DNA of 64,000 nucleotides from Pseudanabaena sp. ABRG5-3 (GTDB lineage Bacteria; Cyanobacteriota; Cyanobacteriia; Pseudanabaenales; Pseudanabaenaceae), in the NCBI RefSeq assembly GCF_003967015.1, contig NZ_AP017560.1:4686501-4750500 (forward strand), in the 5' to 3' direction. Positions 17,519-26,898 of this stretch are shown one piece after another. The position numbers and the translations under genes were made by a program. The notes under the pieces are model-generated. The model did no database searches and was not told where the DNA came from. It saw nothing but the letters and a program-made list of their open reading frames with translations. The stretch's first letter is position 1, and the number at the start of each line of letters is the position of its first letter.

Positions 17519-18535
17519 CTAAAACTTAATCTGGTAATTGGTAATTCCTGTATTTCTAGCTACCGTCAAGAGCGCTGATGAGGGACGCTGAGCAAGGTAA
17601 CTGATAATTTGTTTGGCATCGCTAATTGGTGCGCCATTTAAACTCACAAGGCGATCGCCTTTTTGTAAACCCATGCGACTAGCCAGAGAGTTGGGGCGGA
17701 CTTCATAAACAGTGAGACTATTGGTAAGCACTACTCCTAATAGGGGGCGTTCCGTTGAGGTAGCTGTCGTAGATGCAATGGAAGCTTGAGGAGAAGTAGA
17801 AGCTGTAGTTGGTGATGGAATCTGGGGAAGACTAGCGATATTATTGGCAGCCTTGTTGGTGGGGATAAAGGCAGCACTGCGGGCAAGGAATTCCTTGGTA
17901 ATAGGAGCGCTAGTTGCAAAGCCAATACCTGTATTCGAGCGACCATCGGGACTGAGGATTGACTTGTTCACACCAATAATTTCGCCACGGGAGTTGAGCA
18001 AAGGGCCACCAGAATTCCCGGGGTTGAGGCGGGCATCGGTTTGGAGATCGCCATTGGCGGCTACACGGCTGAGAATACCTGTGGTGAGGGTTCCTGACAA
18101 ACCAAAGGGACTACCGATCGCAAATACTTTTTGACCAACGAGAATGCTGTCCCGATCTGCTAGGGATAAGCTAGGAAAGCGATCGCTGCTGATAATTTTT
18201 ACTAGGGCTAAGTCATTTTTGCGATCAATCGTGAGAACTTGTCCATCAAAGGTTTTGCCATCGATATTAATTATCTTGACATTGCCATTCTTTGCGTCGT
18301 GAATGACATGCTCGTTAGTTATGACTAGACCTTCAGGGGTAATGATGCTGCCTGAACCAGTGCTATTTATGGTTTTAATGGTGACTACCGCAGGATTAGA
18401 TGAACGATAAACTTCCATCGTGATTTTTTCTTCAGGATCAAAATCCTTGGGTGCAGCAGTAGCAGCTTTGCTAAAACTAGGAATGCTAACTAGTAATGCG
18501 GATACAAGGCTCAAGGCGATCGCTGTAGATTTCAT
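17519..18535 (-). CDS. Secreted trypsin-like serine protease with PDZ domain (Deg/HtrA-like)
   Basis: This is a periplasmic HtrA-type protease. The frame is open back to 18661, but the ATG at 18535 places a clean signal peptide (MKSTAIALSLVSALLVS) first. Counted from 18661, the catalytic triad is His118 (TNEHVIH), Asp150 (KNDLALVKI) and Ser217 (NPGNSGGP). A low-complexity Ser/Thr/Ala linker separates it from one C-terminal PDZ-like domain (RPLLGVVL...GLQKGDRLVSLNG). At 338 residues it is shorter than HhoA/HtrA, and only one PDZ domain is present. Its role is likely degradation of damaged periplasmic proteins. Confidence 0.92.
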   Translation of the reverse strand: MKSTAIALSLVSALLVSIPSFSKAATAAPKDFDPEEKITMEVYRSSNPAVVTIKTINSTGSGSIITPEGLVITNEHVIHDAKNGNVKIINIDGKTFDGQVLTIDRKNDLALVKIISSDRFPSLSLADRDSILVGQKVFAIGSPFGLSGTLTTGILSRVAANGDLQTDARLNPGNSGGPLLNSRGEIIGVNKSILSPDGRSNTGIGFATSAPITKEFLARSAAFIPTNKAANNIASLPQIPSPTTASTSPQASIASTTATSTERPLLGVVLTNSLTVYEVRPNSLASRMGLQKGDRLVSLNGAPISDAKQIISYLAQRPSSALLTVARNTGITNYQIKF

Positions 18536-18673
18536 AGTCTTCTCTGTCGTCTGCATAATTCCTGTGATAGCAAACTTGACGGGAGTAGCGATCGCGCAGT
18601 TCCGAGAAGTATCTACGCTATTTGTCGTAGATCTTGCAGTGCTACTCCTCACAGGTTGCACAAATCTAGAAAT

Positions 18674-18780
18674 CTACAGCGCTTTACGCTCAAACCCAAA
18701 CCAAGAGATTTTTTGAAAGGCTTGCGAAGCAAGCCTTTCAAAAAATCTCTTGTAGTTCGTTTGATCGGCAACTGCTGTAG
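18674..18780. repeat. Palindromic element, family B copy 2
   Basis: CTACAGCGCTTTACGCTCAA opens the element and CAACTGCTGTAG closes it. The core hairpin is AAGAGATTTTTTGAAAGGC, centre TTGCGAAGCAA. It lies between the divergent protease and amidase genes, in or next to their promoters. Confidence 0.75.
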
Positions 18781-18847
18781 GGTATGGAGCGCTGACTCAG
18801 ATTTGTAGGTTAAAATGCTGTTGTAGCAAATAAGGCTTCTCTAATCT

Positions 18848-19897
18848 ATGTATCCCAAAAGATTTGTCGCAATCGCTTTTTTTTTGTTGACCTTGGTGAG
18901 TTTTATTCTATTCGCAGAACCAGCGAAGACTAAGATCGTCGCCGATGCCAAGTTTACGGACACAAGCCCAAAAAGTACTCAGGTGAAGCGCCCCAACCCT
19001 ACAAACCTCAAAAATCTTAAACAAAAATCTCAAGATCAAAAAACTCAATATATTAATTACCAAATCATTAACTTCTCGCCAGCAGTCAATCAATTTGCCC
19101 CCGTCAAAGGCTGTGATATGCAGCCGCCAGCGAATCCACCTGAGCCATCACTACCCGCCGCACTCACCTCGAATCCCATTACCTTAGAGCGATTTCGGAA
19201 TTCCTTAACTACCACTACCACAAATTCCACTTCTGCTCAAAAAGCAATTACCTATACTCCTAGAGAGATGATTGCCTTAGCAGCATCCTCTAACTATGGC
19301 GATCGCTATCTCAAAGATCTATCAGGCAAACCTGTTAATAATCTACCCATTATCGTTCTTCATGAAACGGTTGGCTCTGCTAACAGTGTCGTTAGCTTCT
19401 TTCAGGAGTTCCATACCGATGAAGATAATCAAGCGAGTTATCACACTTTAATTGCTAGTGATGGCACGATTGTTTACTTTGTACCACCAGATAAACGGGC
19501 CTTTGGGGCAGGGAACTCCGTGTTTGTGAGTTCTTTGGGACAAGAAGCAGTTCAGACAAATCCTCGCTATCCTAGTTCCGTGAATAATTTTGCCTATCAC
19601 ATTTCCCTAGAAACACCTGAAGATGGAATGCACAATGGATATAGCCATAGTGGATATACGGAAGCTCAATATCAATCTCTGGTATGGTTAGTGGCGAAAA
19701 CCGATGTCCCATTAGAGCGCATCACAACGCATAGAATTGTTGATCGGTCTGGGTCTCGCATCGATCCGCGCAGCTTTGATTTTAATCTATTCAAAAAACT
19801 ACTTAGTAACTATCCTAGAAGTAAGGAAATTGCGATCGGCTGTGCCTTGTCTACGCCAGAGCCAAAGAAATTACCAAAGAAGTTAGGATCTAAGTAG
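18848..19897 (+). CDS. N-acetylmuramoyl-L-alanine amidase (Amidase_2)
   Basis: The 349-residue secreted enzyme cleaves the amide between N-acetylmuramic acid and L-alanine in peptidoglycan. It has an N-terminal hydrophobic signal (FVAIAFFLLTLVSFILF), a Lys/Pro/Thr-rich linker to about residue 160, and an Amidase_2 (PGRP-like) domain from about 165. The probable zinc ligands are His172 (VLHET), His295 (TTHRIVD) and Asp306 (RIDPRSF). The stop codon (TAG in AAGTAG) lies within the terminus of a family A palindromic element. It probably works in wall turnover; no regulator is adjacent. Confidence 0.9.
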   Translation: MYPKRFVAIAFFLLTLVSFILFAEPAKTKIVADAKFTDTSPKSTQVKRPNPTNLKNLKQKSQDQKTQYINYQIINFSPAVNQFAPVKGCDMQPPANPPEPSLPAALTSNPITLERFRNSLTTTTTNSTSAQKAITYTPREMIALAASSNYGDRYLKDLSGKPVNNLPIIVLHETVGSANSVVSFFQEFHTDEDNQASYHTLIASDGTIVYFVPPDKRAFGAGNSVFVSSLGQEAVQTNPRYPSSVNNFAYHISLETPEDGMHNGYSHSGYTEAQYQSLVWLVAKTDVPLERITTHRIVDRSGSRIDPRSFDFNLFKKLLSNYPRSKEIAIGCALSTPEPKKLPKKLGSK

Positions 19898-19964
19898 CTA
19901 GGTGCAATTAAATAGTTGGAGAGATTGCACCTTAAGGAGTTACACTCTCTCCAACTATGGATTA
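19891..19964. repeat. Palindromic element, family A copy 2 (diverged core)
   Basis: The left terminus TAAGTAGCTAGGTGCAATTA matches the other family A copies. The core is a different palindrome (AGTTGGAGAG ... CTCTCCAACT) around a long loop. The terminus holds the amidase stop codon. Confidence 0.65.
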
Positions 19965-20072
19965 GTTTGTAAAGTTCAGGCAAATAGCTCTCCACTTTTG
20001 GGTAGTTTATTGGTATATGTAGTTGATTGATCAGTTTCCCAGCGCATTTAATTATGGGCAAAGCTAGTAAAC

Positions 20073-21254
20073 ATGAATAAGCCCAATCAGCCAAAACACC
20101 AGTTTATTCGCTTCGATCGCGGGATTAGTCAGTACAATCATGACTACTATGCTGCCTTGGGCTTACCCATTATTAGCAACCCTATGTATATCCGCAATGT
20201 ATATTTGCGGATCGCCCGTATTCTCCATCCCGATGTGTATGGCTTTTCGGCAGACGAGAAAATCTTGGCTACACAATATCTTGCCAAACTGGTGAATCCT
20301 GCCTACAACGGTCTGATGAAGGAGCAAGATCGTAAGGCATATCAACAGATATTTAAATTACTTGCTAAGCGCTTAATGCAGAGATCTCGCAATATTCAGA
20401 TTCACTCAGAGAGTGCCTGTGAGTTGATCATGACTCCTAGTGATGATGTCTACGAGCGATTGGTTACAGAACTCGCTAAAGTCCAATATCAATCTCTTAC
20501 TCAAATTCTCGATTTTACCGCACAGATTAGTGAGCTAAATTTGGTTTACATTCTGTGTAAAGAAGGTTATCGACATGGGGCAGCGAATATGCCACCAGTA
20601 CTTGCACCAATGGTGACTCCTAAAGGCACTAAAGCCCATACTCTAAATTTTCTCCCTCCTCCCTCAAAACCTAGTTACACATATAGTCTTCAGTATTCAT
20701 CTGATCAGTCTTCTAGTAATCTGCAAGCTAAAGCTGATGAAACAGTATTGCAGTTTGGCAATGATGGCGATAACACCATACTTCAGACTAGCAATGATGG
20801 CGATAATACGGTACTTCAGACTAGAAGTGATGGTAATAATACGGTAATTCAGACTAGGGGTGAGCATCCTGATATCAAGATGATTAATGATCGCATCAAA
20901 GTCTGTGAAGTCTACATATTGCAGAGTGATTGGAAAGCAGCCATTCAAGAATTGCGAGCAATCTTGAGAATTGATGAGAACAATAGTAAGTGTCTAGCTC
21001 TACTAGGTGTGGTTTATATCAATACCAATCAACTCCAAATGGCAAAAGCAAGCTTTAAGCGATCGCTTTACATTAATCCTCAAGAGGCCCTATCCCTAAA
21101 GCATCTTTTGGAATTGAGTGAACCTGATGCGACCCAAAGTGGGGCAGCAAAACAAGGTGGAAAAAGAGTGCGCGAATCCAATTCCTCTAAGAAAACTCCT
21201 CTCAATGAAAAACAAGGTTGGTTAACTAACTTGTTCACATGGTTTTCCTCCTAA
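20073..21254 (+). CDS. J-domain protein with 11-residue tandem repeats and TPR
   Basis: The 393-residue cytosolic protein starts with a DnaJ-like domain (about 24-92; YYAALGLP...) carrying the HPD triad at 52-54, so it should stimulate an Hsp70 (DnaK). A middle helical part follows (95-170). At 231-263 an 11-residue unit (DGDNTILQTSN) is repeated three times, with a degenerate fourth before it. The C-terminal part holds about two TPR units (278-350) and a basic Ser-rich tail ending in an aromatic GWLTNLFTWF. The TPR suggests a client- or partner-specific co-chaperone. ATG 20073 is the first start. Confidence 0.82.
   Translation: MNKPNQPKHQFIRFDRGISQYNHDYYAALGLPIISNPMYIRNVYLRIARILHPDVYGFSADEKILATQYLAKLVNPAYNGLMKEQDRKAYQQIFKLLAKRLMQRSRNIQIHSESACELIMTPSDDVYERLVTELAKVQYQSLTQILDFTAQISELNLVYILCKEGYRHGAANMPPVLAPMVTPKGTKAHTLNFLPPPSKPSYTYSLQYSSDQSSSNLQAKADETVLQFGNDGDNTILQTSNDGDNTVLQTRSDGNNTVIQTRGEHPDIKMINDRIKVCEVYILQSDWKAAIQELRAILRIDENNSKCLALLGVVYINTNQLQMAKASFKRSLYINPQEALSLKHLLELSEPDATQSGAAKQGGKRVRESNSSKKTPLNEKQGWLTNLFTWFSS
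20763..20861 (+). repeat. 33-bp tandem repeat inside the J-domain gene
   Basis: Three in-frame 33-base units encode D-G-[DN]-N-T-[IV]-[LI]-Q-T-x-x. Differences between units are partly synonymous (aac/aat, acc/acg), so the protein repeat seems to be kept rather than freshly copied. A fourth, degenerate unit lies just upstream. Confidence 0.8.
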
Positions 21255-21373
21255 GTTTCTCATCCTGATTTCAGTAATCAAGATGACTCAAAAAACTATG
21301 TCATCGTTTTTCATTCATCTCTATGATGACAATTATGATTGAAATTGCAAATTAACTGCGTGAGAACTGAACA

Positions 21374-21478
21374 TTACAGCAGTTGCCAATCAAACAAACC
21401 ACAAGGGATTTTTGAAAGGCTTGCTTTGCAAGCCTTTCAAAAATCCCTTGGTTTGGGTTTGAACACAAAGCGCTGTAA
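21374..21478. repeat. Palindromic element, family B copy 3 (inverted)
   Basis: It runs opposite to copies 1 and 2: TTACAGCAGTTGCC ... AAGCGCTGTAA. The core hairpin is AAGGGATTTTTGAAAGGC, centre TTGCTTTGCAA. It occupies the spacer 21255-21546 before the CBS-PAS kinase; the frame that reads through it (21339-21542) is an artefact. Confidence 0.75.
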
Positions 21479-21546
21479 ATTAGAAATAGTAGATTATTGT
21501 AGAATTGTGGCAGAGACTGATCACTGCGTAATCCTCAAGTGAAGTG

Positions 21547-23952
21547 ATGCTAATACCAAACAGCATTTATATAGATTTGGCGATTAATCACCAACCCATC
21601 ATCGTTGCCCCCGATGTATCACTGTTTGATGTTATTTGTTTAATGAATCAATTGGTTTATGCTGTCGATTTAAGTCAGCCCATGGACTATAGATTCTTAG
21701 AATCGCGAACAAGCTGTGTTTTGGTTGTTGACGAGGACAAGCTGCTCGGTCTATTTACAAAGTGGGATGTGCTGAATCTAGTTGTAGAGCAAAAAGATAC
21801 GCAGAAATTAAAGATTGGAGATGTGATTACTCCACCTTCCATTGTAATTAAGCGATCACAGATTCAAGACTTGGAGTCAATGCTCAGTCTCCTAAAACAG
21901 TTTCGCTGTCGTCAGTTACCGATAGTCAATGACTTTGATCAAGTCTTTGGAGTTGCTACACAAGAGAGTATTCTTTTCGCTAAAGATAAACAAACTGAAG
22001 ATACTTTAAATCAAGTTGAAGCTCAAAAAAGAGCAGTTTTAATGGCAATTCCAGACTTAATCTATCGTGTAAGTGCAAATGGAACTTACTTAGAATGCTT
22101 TTCTAGTAATTATGTTACGAATTTGCTACCTTCTGACATGAATGTAATAGATAGGAATCTGTCTGAAATTTTACCAGCAGATTTAGCCGTACGTAAATTG
22201 CAGGCGATCCAAAGAGCGATCGCTACTGGTGAAATTCAGACCTTTGGGCAGCAATGGTGCATTGATGGAAAAGTGCAGTACGAAGAGGTACAAGTTGTTA
22301 GAGTTAATGATCAGGAAGCTTTAACAATTATCCGTAATATTAGCGATCGCAAACAAGCTGAAGAAGCTTTGCGAGAATCAGAAATGCGCTTTAGGAGTGT
22401 ATTTGATACCGCCGCAGTAGGTATTTCGATTGCGGCTCCCAATGGTAATCATCTTGCGGTTAATCAAGCACTATGTAATATGTTGGGGTATTCTGAAGAA
22501 GAATTACGAAAATTGACCTTTCAAGATATTACCCATCCTGATGATCTCGAAATTGATCTCTATCATCATCAAAAATTACTTAGCAATGAGATTGATAGTT
22601 TCCATATTGAAAAGCGATTTCGCCATAAAAATGGTCAATTCATTTGGGGACTGATGAGTGTTTCCCTTGTATGGGACGCACAAAATCATCCTCTGTACGA
22701 TATTGCTTTAATTCAAAATATTAATGATCTTAAAAATACTCAACAGGAATTATCGAAACTCAATCAAGAATTAGAAATTAGAATTCAGCAAAGAACTGCT
22801 GATCTAGCAGAAAGTGAAACTCGCAAACAACAGTTAATCAACGCAATTCCTGATTTGTTACTAAGACTGAAGCGCGATGGAACCTGTATCGACTGTATCT
22901 TGCCTAATACTCCCGATAAAGAAGCCTTTGTTCCTATTCATAATCATATTTCTGAACTTTTATCACCCCATGTTTTAGAAGAACTGCTGCAAGTATTTAA
23001 TCGGGCGATCGCTACAGGAGAGGTACAATTTTATGAACATCAACTCCAAAAATATAATAAATTAATTTATGAAGAAGTGCGGATCAGTCCCTGTGGTGAG
23101 GATGAGGTATTAGTCTTAGTGCGAAATATTAGTGATCGCAAGCAAGCAGAAGCGGCACTCCAGTTGAGTAACGAAAAGCTAATGGCAGCTAACCAAGAAT
23201 TGGAGAGGGTTACGCGCCTCAAAGATGAATTTCTTGCCACAATGAGCCATGAGTTGCGAACTCCCCTCAATGCTATTTTAGGAATTTCAGAAGGACTGCA
23301 AGATCAAGTTTTTGGTGAACTAAATCAAAAGCAAAAAAACTCATTAGCCACAATTCAAAAAAGTGGTCAACATCTCTTAGAACTAATTAATGATATTTTA
23401 GATGTTGCCAAAATTGAATCAGGAATGTTTATTCTAGAGCTAACGTCAGTATCACTAACCTATTTATGTGAAAGCAGTTTGAGCTTTGTTAAACATCAAG
23501 CGGCGCAGAAAAATATTCAATTAAATCTTATAATTCATCCCGATCTACCCTATGCGATCATGGTAGATGAACGCAGAATGCGTCAGTTATTGATTAATTT
23601 ATTGAGTAATGCCGTGAAATTTACGCCTAAAGATGGCAAAGTAACGTTAGAAGCTAAATTAGTCCATTCACAACAAGAGGAATCTCCCGAATACTCTATA
23701 GACCAATTGAGAACCGAGCTTTGCTTTGTTGTATCGGATACGGGGATTGGCATATCTCAGGTAGATATTGGGAAGCTATTTCAACCCTTTGTCCAAATTC
23801 ATAGTAACCTCAGTCGTCAGTATGCAGGTACGGGACTGGGGCTAAATTTAGTCAGAAAACTTGCAGAGCTGCATGGGGGCTATGTAAACGTTGAGAGCAA
23901 AGTCGGTGTAGGTAGCTCCTTCACGGTTAGTCTGCCCTATGATGCAACCTAA
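21547..23952 (+). CDS. CBS-PAS-PAS-PAS sensor histidine kinase
   Basis: The 801-residue soluble kinase (ATG 21547; a GTG lies one codon upstream) starts with a pair of CBS domains (about 10-150), which usually bind adenine nucleotides. Three PAS/PAC units follow at about 155-285, 286-410 and 430-555. The HisKA domain reads FLATMSHELRTP with the phospho-acceptor His at about 568, and HATPase_c has N box SNAVKF and G box GTGLGLNLV. There is no membrane segment and no receiver. The combination suggests integration of energy state with redox or light cues, but the ligands are unknown. The 3' end overlaps the convergent hydroxylase gene by 26 bases. Confidence 0.93.
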   Translation: MLIPNSIYIDLAINHQPIIVAPDVSLFDVICLMNQLVYAVDLSQPMDYRFLESRTSCVLVVDEDKLLGLFTKWDVLNLVVEQKDTQKLKIGDVITPPSIVIKRSQIQDLESMLSLLKQFRCRQLPIVNDFDQVFGVATQESILFAKDKQTEDTLNQVEAQKRAVLMAIPDLIYRVSANGTYLECFSSNYVTNLLPSDMNVIDRNLSEILPADLAVRKLQAIQRAIATGEIQTFGQQWCIDGKVQYEEVQVVRVNDQEALTIIRNISDRKQAEEALRESEMRFRSVFDTAAVGISIAAPNGNHLAVNQALCNMLGYSEEELRKLTFQDITHPDDLEIDLYHHQKLLSNEIDSFHIEKRFRHKNGQFIWGLMSVSLVWDAQNHPLYDIALIQNINDLKNTQQELSKLNQELEIRIQQRTADLAESETRKQQLINAIPDLLLRLKRDGTCIDCILPNTPDKEAFVPIHNHISELLSPHVLEELLQVFNRAIATGEVQFYEHQLQKYNKLIYEEVRISPCGEDEVLVLVRNISDRKQAEAALQLSNEKLMAANQELERVTRLKDEFLATMSHELRTPLNAILGISEGLQDQVFGELNQKQKNSLATIQKSGQHLLELINDILDVAKIESGMFILELTSVSLTYLCESSLSFVKHQAAQKNIQLNLIIHPDLPYAIMVDERRMRQLLINLLSNAVKFTPKDGKVTLEAKLVHSQQEESPEYSIDQLRTELCFVVSDTGIGISQVDIGKLFQPFVQIHSNLSRQYAGTGLGLNLVRKLAELHGGYVNVESKVGVGSSFTVSLPYDAT

Positions 23953-24691
23953 ATGGATAAAGCATTTGTTGCCAATAAGTATTAGGTACAGTCTCATCAA
24001 CTCCATAGGTCTGAGGCATCTTGTTTTTGGGTACATAGTAAGTGCCGAACATTAAATCGATAAGTGGAAACCCAGAGAAATTCTTATCACGGGCTTCTAA
24101 ATCGTTGCTATGATGCCAGTGATGGAAGTCAGGAGTGGCAATTATGCGATTGAGAATAGGAAATTGAAATCTGGTATTAGCATGATTCAAAATTGATAAA
24201 ACTGCACCAAATACAAGATAAGCTCCGAAGGTTTCTCTTGTGAATCCTAATAGGAATAGAGGAATACCTACGACAATATTCACAACAATTGTTTCTACAG
24301 GATGTAACCTTGCAGAAGCTAACCAGTCTAGTTCGGCACTACTATGATGAATAACATGAAAGCGCCATAGCCAAGGGACTGTATGTGCTAAGCGATGTAC
24401 TGTATAAAATGCGAGTTGAGCAATAAAAAAGGCTTCGGCAAATTGGAAGAATGCGGGTTGACTCCTGATCGCTGTTTGTAATGATGGAGAAATCCAGCCT
24501 TTAAAAAAGATATATAAAAATGCTACGACTAGATAAGTACCTACGTTAGCAAAAATGTGATTAAAGAAAAAATGGGCAACATCCGTAAGCCAACCTTGAC
24601 GAAAGTGTTTCTGCTCTTTTCTAAGAGGGAATAACCATTCAAGTGTGCCGAATACAAGCCAGAGCAATAAAAAGGCGATCGCAAATTTCAT
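23927..24691 (-). CDS. Fatty acid hydroxylase / sterol desaturase family protein
   Basis: The 254-residue integral membrane di-iron enzyme has four to five membrane segments. The histidine clusters are HRLAH (99-103), HVIHH (112-116), N-H at 169-170 and HHWHH (190-194), together the eight-His pattern of the FA_hydroxylase superfamily (which also includes CrtR-type carotenoid hydroxylases and desaturases). It hydroxylates or desaturates a lipid using O2; the substrate is not evident. A PFFQFAEAFF-type amphipathic segment lies between helices. ATG 24691 precedes a clean N-terminal membrane segment. Confidence 0.9.
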   Translation of the reverse strand: MKFAIAFLLLWLVFGTLEWLFPLRKEQKHFRQGWLTDVAHFFFNHIFANVGTYLVVAFLYIFFKGWISPSLQTAIRSQPAFFQFAEAFFIAQLAFYTVHRLAHTVPWLWRFHVIHHSSAELDWLASARLHPVETIVVNIVVGIPLFLLGFTRETFGAYLVFGAVLSILNHANTRFQFPILNRIIATPDFHHWHHSNDLEARDKNFSGFPLIDLMFGTYYVPKNKMPQTYGVDETVPNTYWQQMLYPFRLHHRAD

Positions 24692-24765
24692 GGCAATGTC
24701 TCCACATTCTCCAATCTAATTGTATAGCCCTTGTCTCAGAAATTCGGCACACTGTCTTGCTTAGA

Positions 24766-24881
24766 TATAGCTACAGTCACTTGTCTTAGGACAAATCAAA
24801 ACCCAAGAATTGATTGGCGGCGCTCCGCGCCGCCAATCAATTCTTGGGTTTTATGTCCTAGTACACTTGGCGATAGCTATA
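24766..24881. repeat. Palindromic element, family C copy 3
   Basis: TATAGCTACAGTCACTTGTC ... GGCGATAGCTATA with the same core arms as copies 1 and 2. It ends about 3 bases from the stop codon of the coiled-coil gene (24885) and fills most of the spacer 24692-24884. Confidence 0.85.
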
Positions 24882-24884
24882 TTT

Positions 24885-26060
24885 TTAGCGATGTCTGACT
24901 AAAAAAGATGGTAAATCAACCTTGGATGAGGGAAAAGGCGATCGCGCAGGTACAGGTCTTACTTCGGCTATTGGTTCTCGATCTAGTACATATTCCTGTT
25001 CAGGCTGTCGATCATGAGTTTGAGTTGATGATGTTGGCGTTAAATGCTTGACAGGTTTTTCCGCTAGCAAGCGCTCTAAAGCACCACTCAGTTGCAAGGC
25101 ATGATGTTGATGGCGCACTGACTGTTCTTTCCAATGTTGGATGGCAGCTTCATATTCGGAAGCCTTTGATGCTTGTTGGAGAACTTGGTTTTGTAATTCT
25201 TCGATTTGCTGTTCTAGGTATTGGACTCTAGTGAGATCACTAACATATTCATTTTCTAGACCACGCAAAGACTGATGCAATTGCGCTTGATTAGAGAGAT
25301 GTTTAATTAATTCTTCTTCAAATTGATCGCGTTGAGCTTGTACTTCTGATAATTTTGTTTGGGCAATTTCTAGGGTTTTGGTTGACTCCTTGAGGAGTAA
25401 TTGTGTTGATTCTAACTCTTCGGTTAAAGTTTGTTGGGAAATATCAAGGGCAGTATTTTGACATTGCAATTGATTGATTAGCTCATTTTTATCGGTAATT
25501 TCTTGTAAATATTGCTGAGTAATTTTTTGCGTTTCAATTTCTAAGGCGATCGCTAAACGATGCTGAAATTCTTCCTCAATTTGTAAAACATGAACTGCTA
25601 GGCGATCGCTTAATATTTTGTCATCAACAAGTGGATTGACACTTAGTTCGGTAACTTGTTTTTGCAGTTGTTCTAATTGCTTGGTGAGTTCGGCGACTTG
25701 GCGATCGCGATCATGAGTGACGCTAGTAATTTCCTGTTCTAGCTGATCGACATATTCACATTCAAATTGATGTTGCGATCGCAGTTCCTCTAACTCATTG
25801 TGCAGGCGATCGCGATCGGCAATTACTTCATTGATGTTTGGTTGCTGAATATCCTGAGTCCCATGACCATCCGATAGCCAATCATCGGAGAAGGCATCAA
25901 GATTATCAAGATTACCGAGCATATTAGTAATTTCAGCGATCGCTTGTGCGTCTAGCAGTCCGCCATCTAAGAGCGCATCTAGATCATCATCGTCATCCTT
26001 AACGGTTTCTGCCTTAACCAAAACTTCTCGTAGTGCTGCTTCGCGTTTCAATTCACTCAC
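24885..26060 (-). CDS. Large coiled-coil protein of unknown function
   Basis: I do not recognise the family. The N-terminal region (SELKREAALREVLVKAE, then a D5 run and 'LDALLDGGLLDAQAIAEITNML') is acidic. From about residue 70 to 330 there is almost continuous heptad-like coiled coil rich in Gln, Glu and Leu. A basic, Pro/Ser-rich tail follows, ending PSFLVRHR. The frame is open to a TTG at 26123 and contains no ATG near its 5' end. I choose GTG 26060 because GGTGAGG lies 6 bases upstream; TTG 26066 and GTG 26072 are alternatives. The shape suggests a structural or polar scaffold protein, which is inference. Confidence 0.75.
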   Translation of the reverse strand: MSELKREAALREVLVKAETVKDDDDDLDALLDGGLLDAQAIAEITNMLGNLDNLDAFSDDWLSDGHGTQDIQQPNINEVIADRDRLHNELEELRSQHQFECEYVDQLEQEITSVTHDRDRQVAELTKQLEQLQKQVTELSVNPLVDDKILSDRLAVHVLQIEEEFQHRLAIALEIETQKITQQYLQEITDKNELINQLQCQNTALDISQQTLTEELESTQLLLKESTKTLEIAQTKLSEVQAQRDQFEEELIKHLSNQAQLHQSLRGLENEYVSDLTRVQYLEQQIEELQNQVLQQASKASEYEAAIQHWKEQSVRHQHHALQLSGALERLLAEKPVKHLTPTSSTQTHDRQPEQEYVLDREPIAEVRPVPARSPFPSSKVDLPSFLVRHR

Positions 26061-26150
26061 GGACAACCTCACCGAACAATACCGAGGTATTTTTACAAGA
26101 CAAACATTAACAGACTTTGTCAAGTTTGCAAGTTTTTTTCTTAGGAATTC

Positions 26151-26771
26151 TCATGGCTTGCGGGGAAGATTACGGATAAAGGTTTGGATTTCCTTGTACG
26201 GGTTTTGAGCAACTATTTCCTTATCAGTCTTTTTGAGGACAGTTTTGTCAGGTAATTTTTTGTTCTCAAATTGCTTACTCGCAATGACTGCGGGGATCGT
26301 GTTGTCAATTACATCCACATCACATCGCACAGTAAAAGCAGGGATTTTTGCATTGGTTCTTTCATTGATATAGTCTCCCTCCCGAAAGTTAAAACAGTTG
26401 ATCTGTACAACTGTCTTTACTTCAGCAACTGAGTTGGCATAGAGTTCACCCAAGGCTGCACGATCTTCTGGGAGAAATTCACTCTTGTTGTTGGCTCGTT
26501 TATAAACAAATATCACTTTTCCTTTAATATAGGGTTGATCTACTTCTTGTACTGGTGGGGCAAGAGCGGCAAATTTGTCACTTTGGGATTCCAACTCATC
26601 TAAGGCTTTTTTCTTTGCTTGCTCTGCTTGAGCTTTTTTATCTGCAAGCTCTTTATCCAGTTTTGCCTTAGCAGTTTCTTCGGGCGATTGACATCCTGAA
26701 ACGACAATTATGCAAAATAGTGAAATTAATAGAAGCCATTGGTATGGGGTATTTTTGAGAGGCATTTTCAT
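26151..26771 (-). CDS. Putative lipoprotein of unknown function
   Basis: The 206-residue protein begins with a type II signal peptide: basic start, hydrophobic core (WLLLISLFCIIVVSGC) and lipobox VSGC, with acylated Cys27. A Lys/Ala/Glu-rich helical stalk (about 33-65) leads to a globular part (70-200), 'GKVIFVYKRANNKSEFLPED', with two further Cys (INCFN, VRCDV) that may pair. The family is not recognised. It is probably anchored in the plasma or outer membrane, facing the periplasm. Confidence 0.75.
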   Translation of the reverse strand: MKMPLKNTPYQWLLLISLFCIIVVSGCQSPEETAKAKLDKELADKKAQAEQAKKKALDELESQSDKFAALAPPVQEVDQPYIKGKVIFVYKRANNKSEFLPEDRAALGELYANSVAEVKTVVQINCFNFREGDYINERTNAKIPAFTVRCDVDVIDNTIPAVIASKQFENKKLPDKTVLKKTDKEIVAQNPYKEIQTFIRNLPRKP

Positions 26772-26898
26772 GGGTTTCTCTAAAATTGGCTTGTTGGGAT
26801 AAATTGTTTAGGTAACATGACGCGATCGCACCGACGCTTGGAAAACTAATCACCCGAATATATCAGAATAATTAACTAGATTAATATAATTACTGTGC

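Noticed and set aside
18536-18661. N-terminal extension of the Deg-like protease
   Set aside because: Residues before ATG 18535 would bury the signal peptide; the sequence is Ser/Thr/Arg-rich without family likeness.
21339-21542. Plus-strand frame before the CBS-PAS kinase
   Set aside because: It reads through the family B palindrome; no ribosome-binding site and no homology that I recognise.
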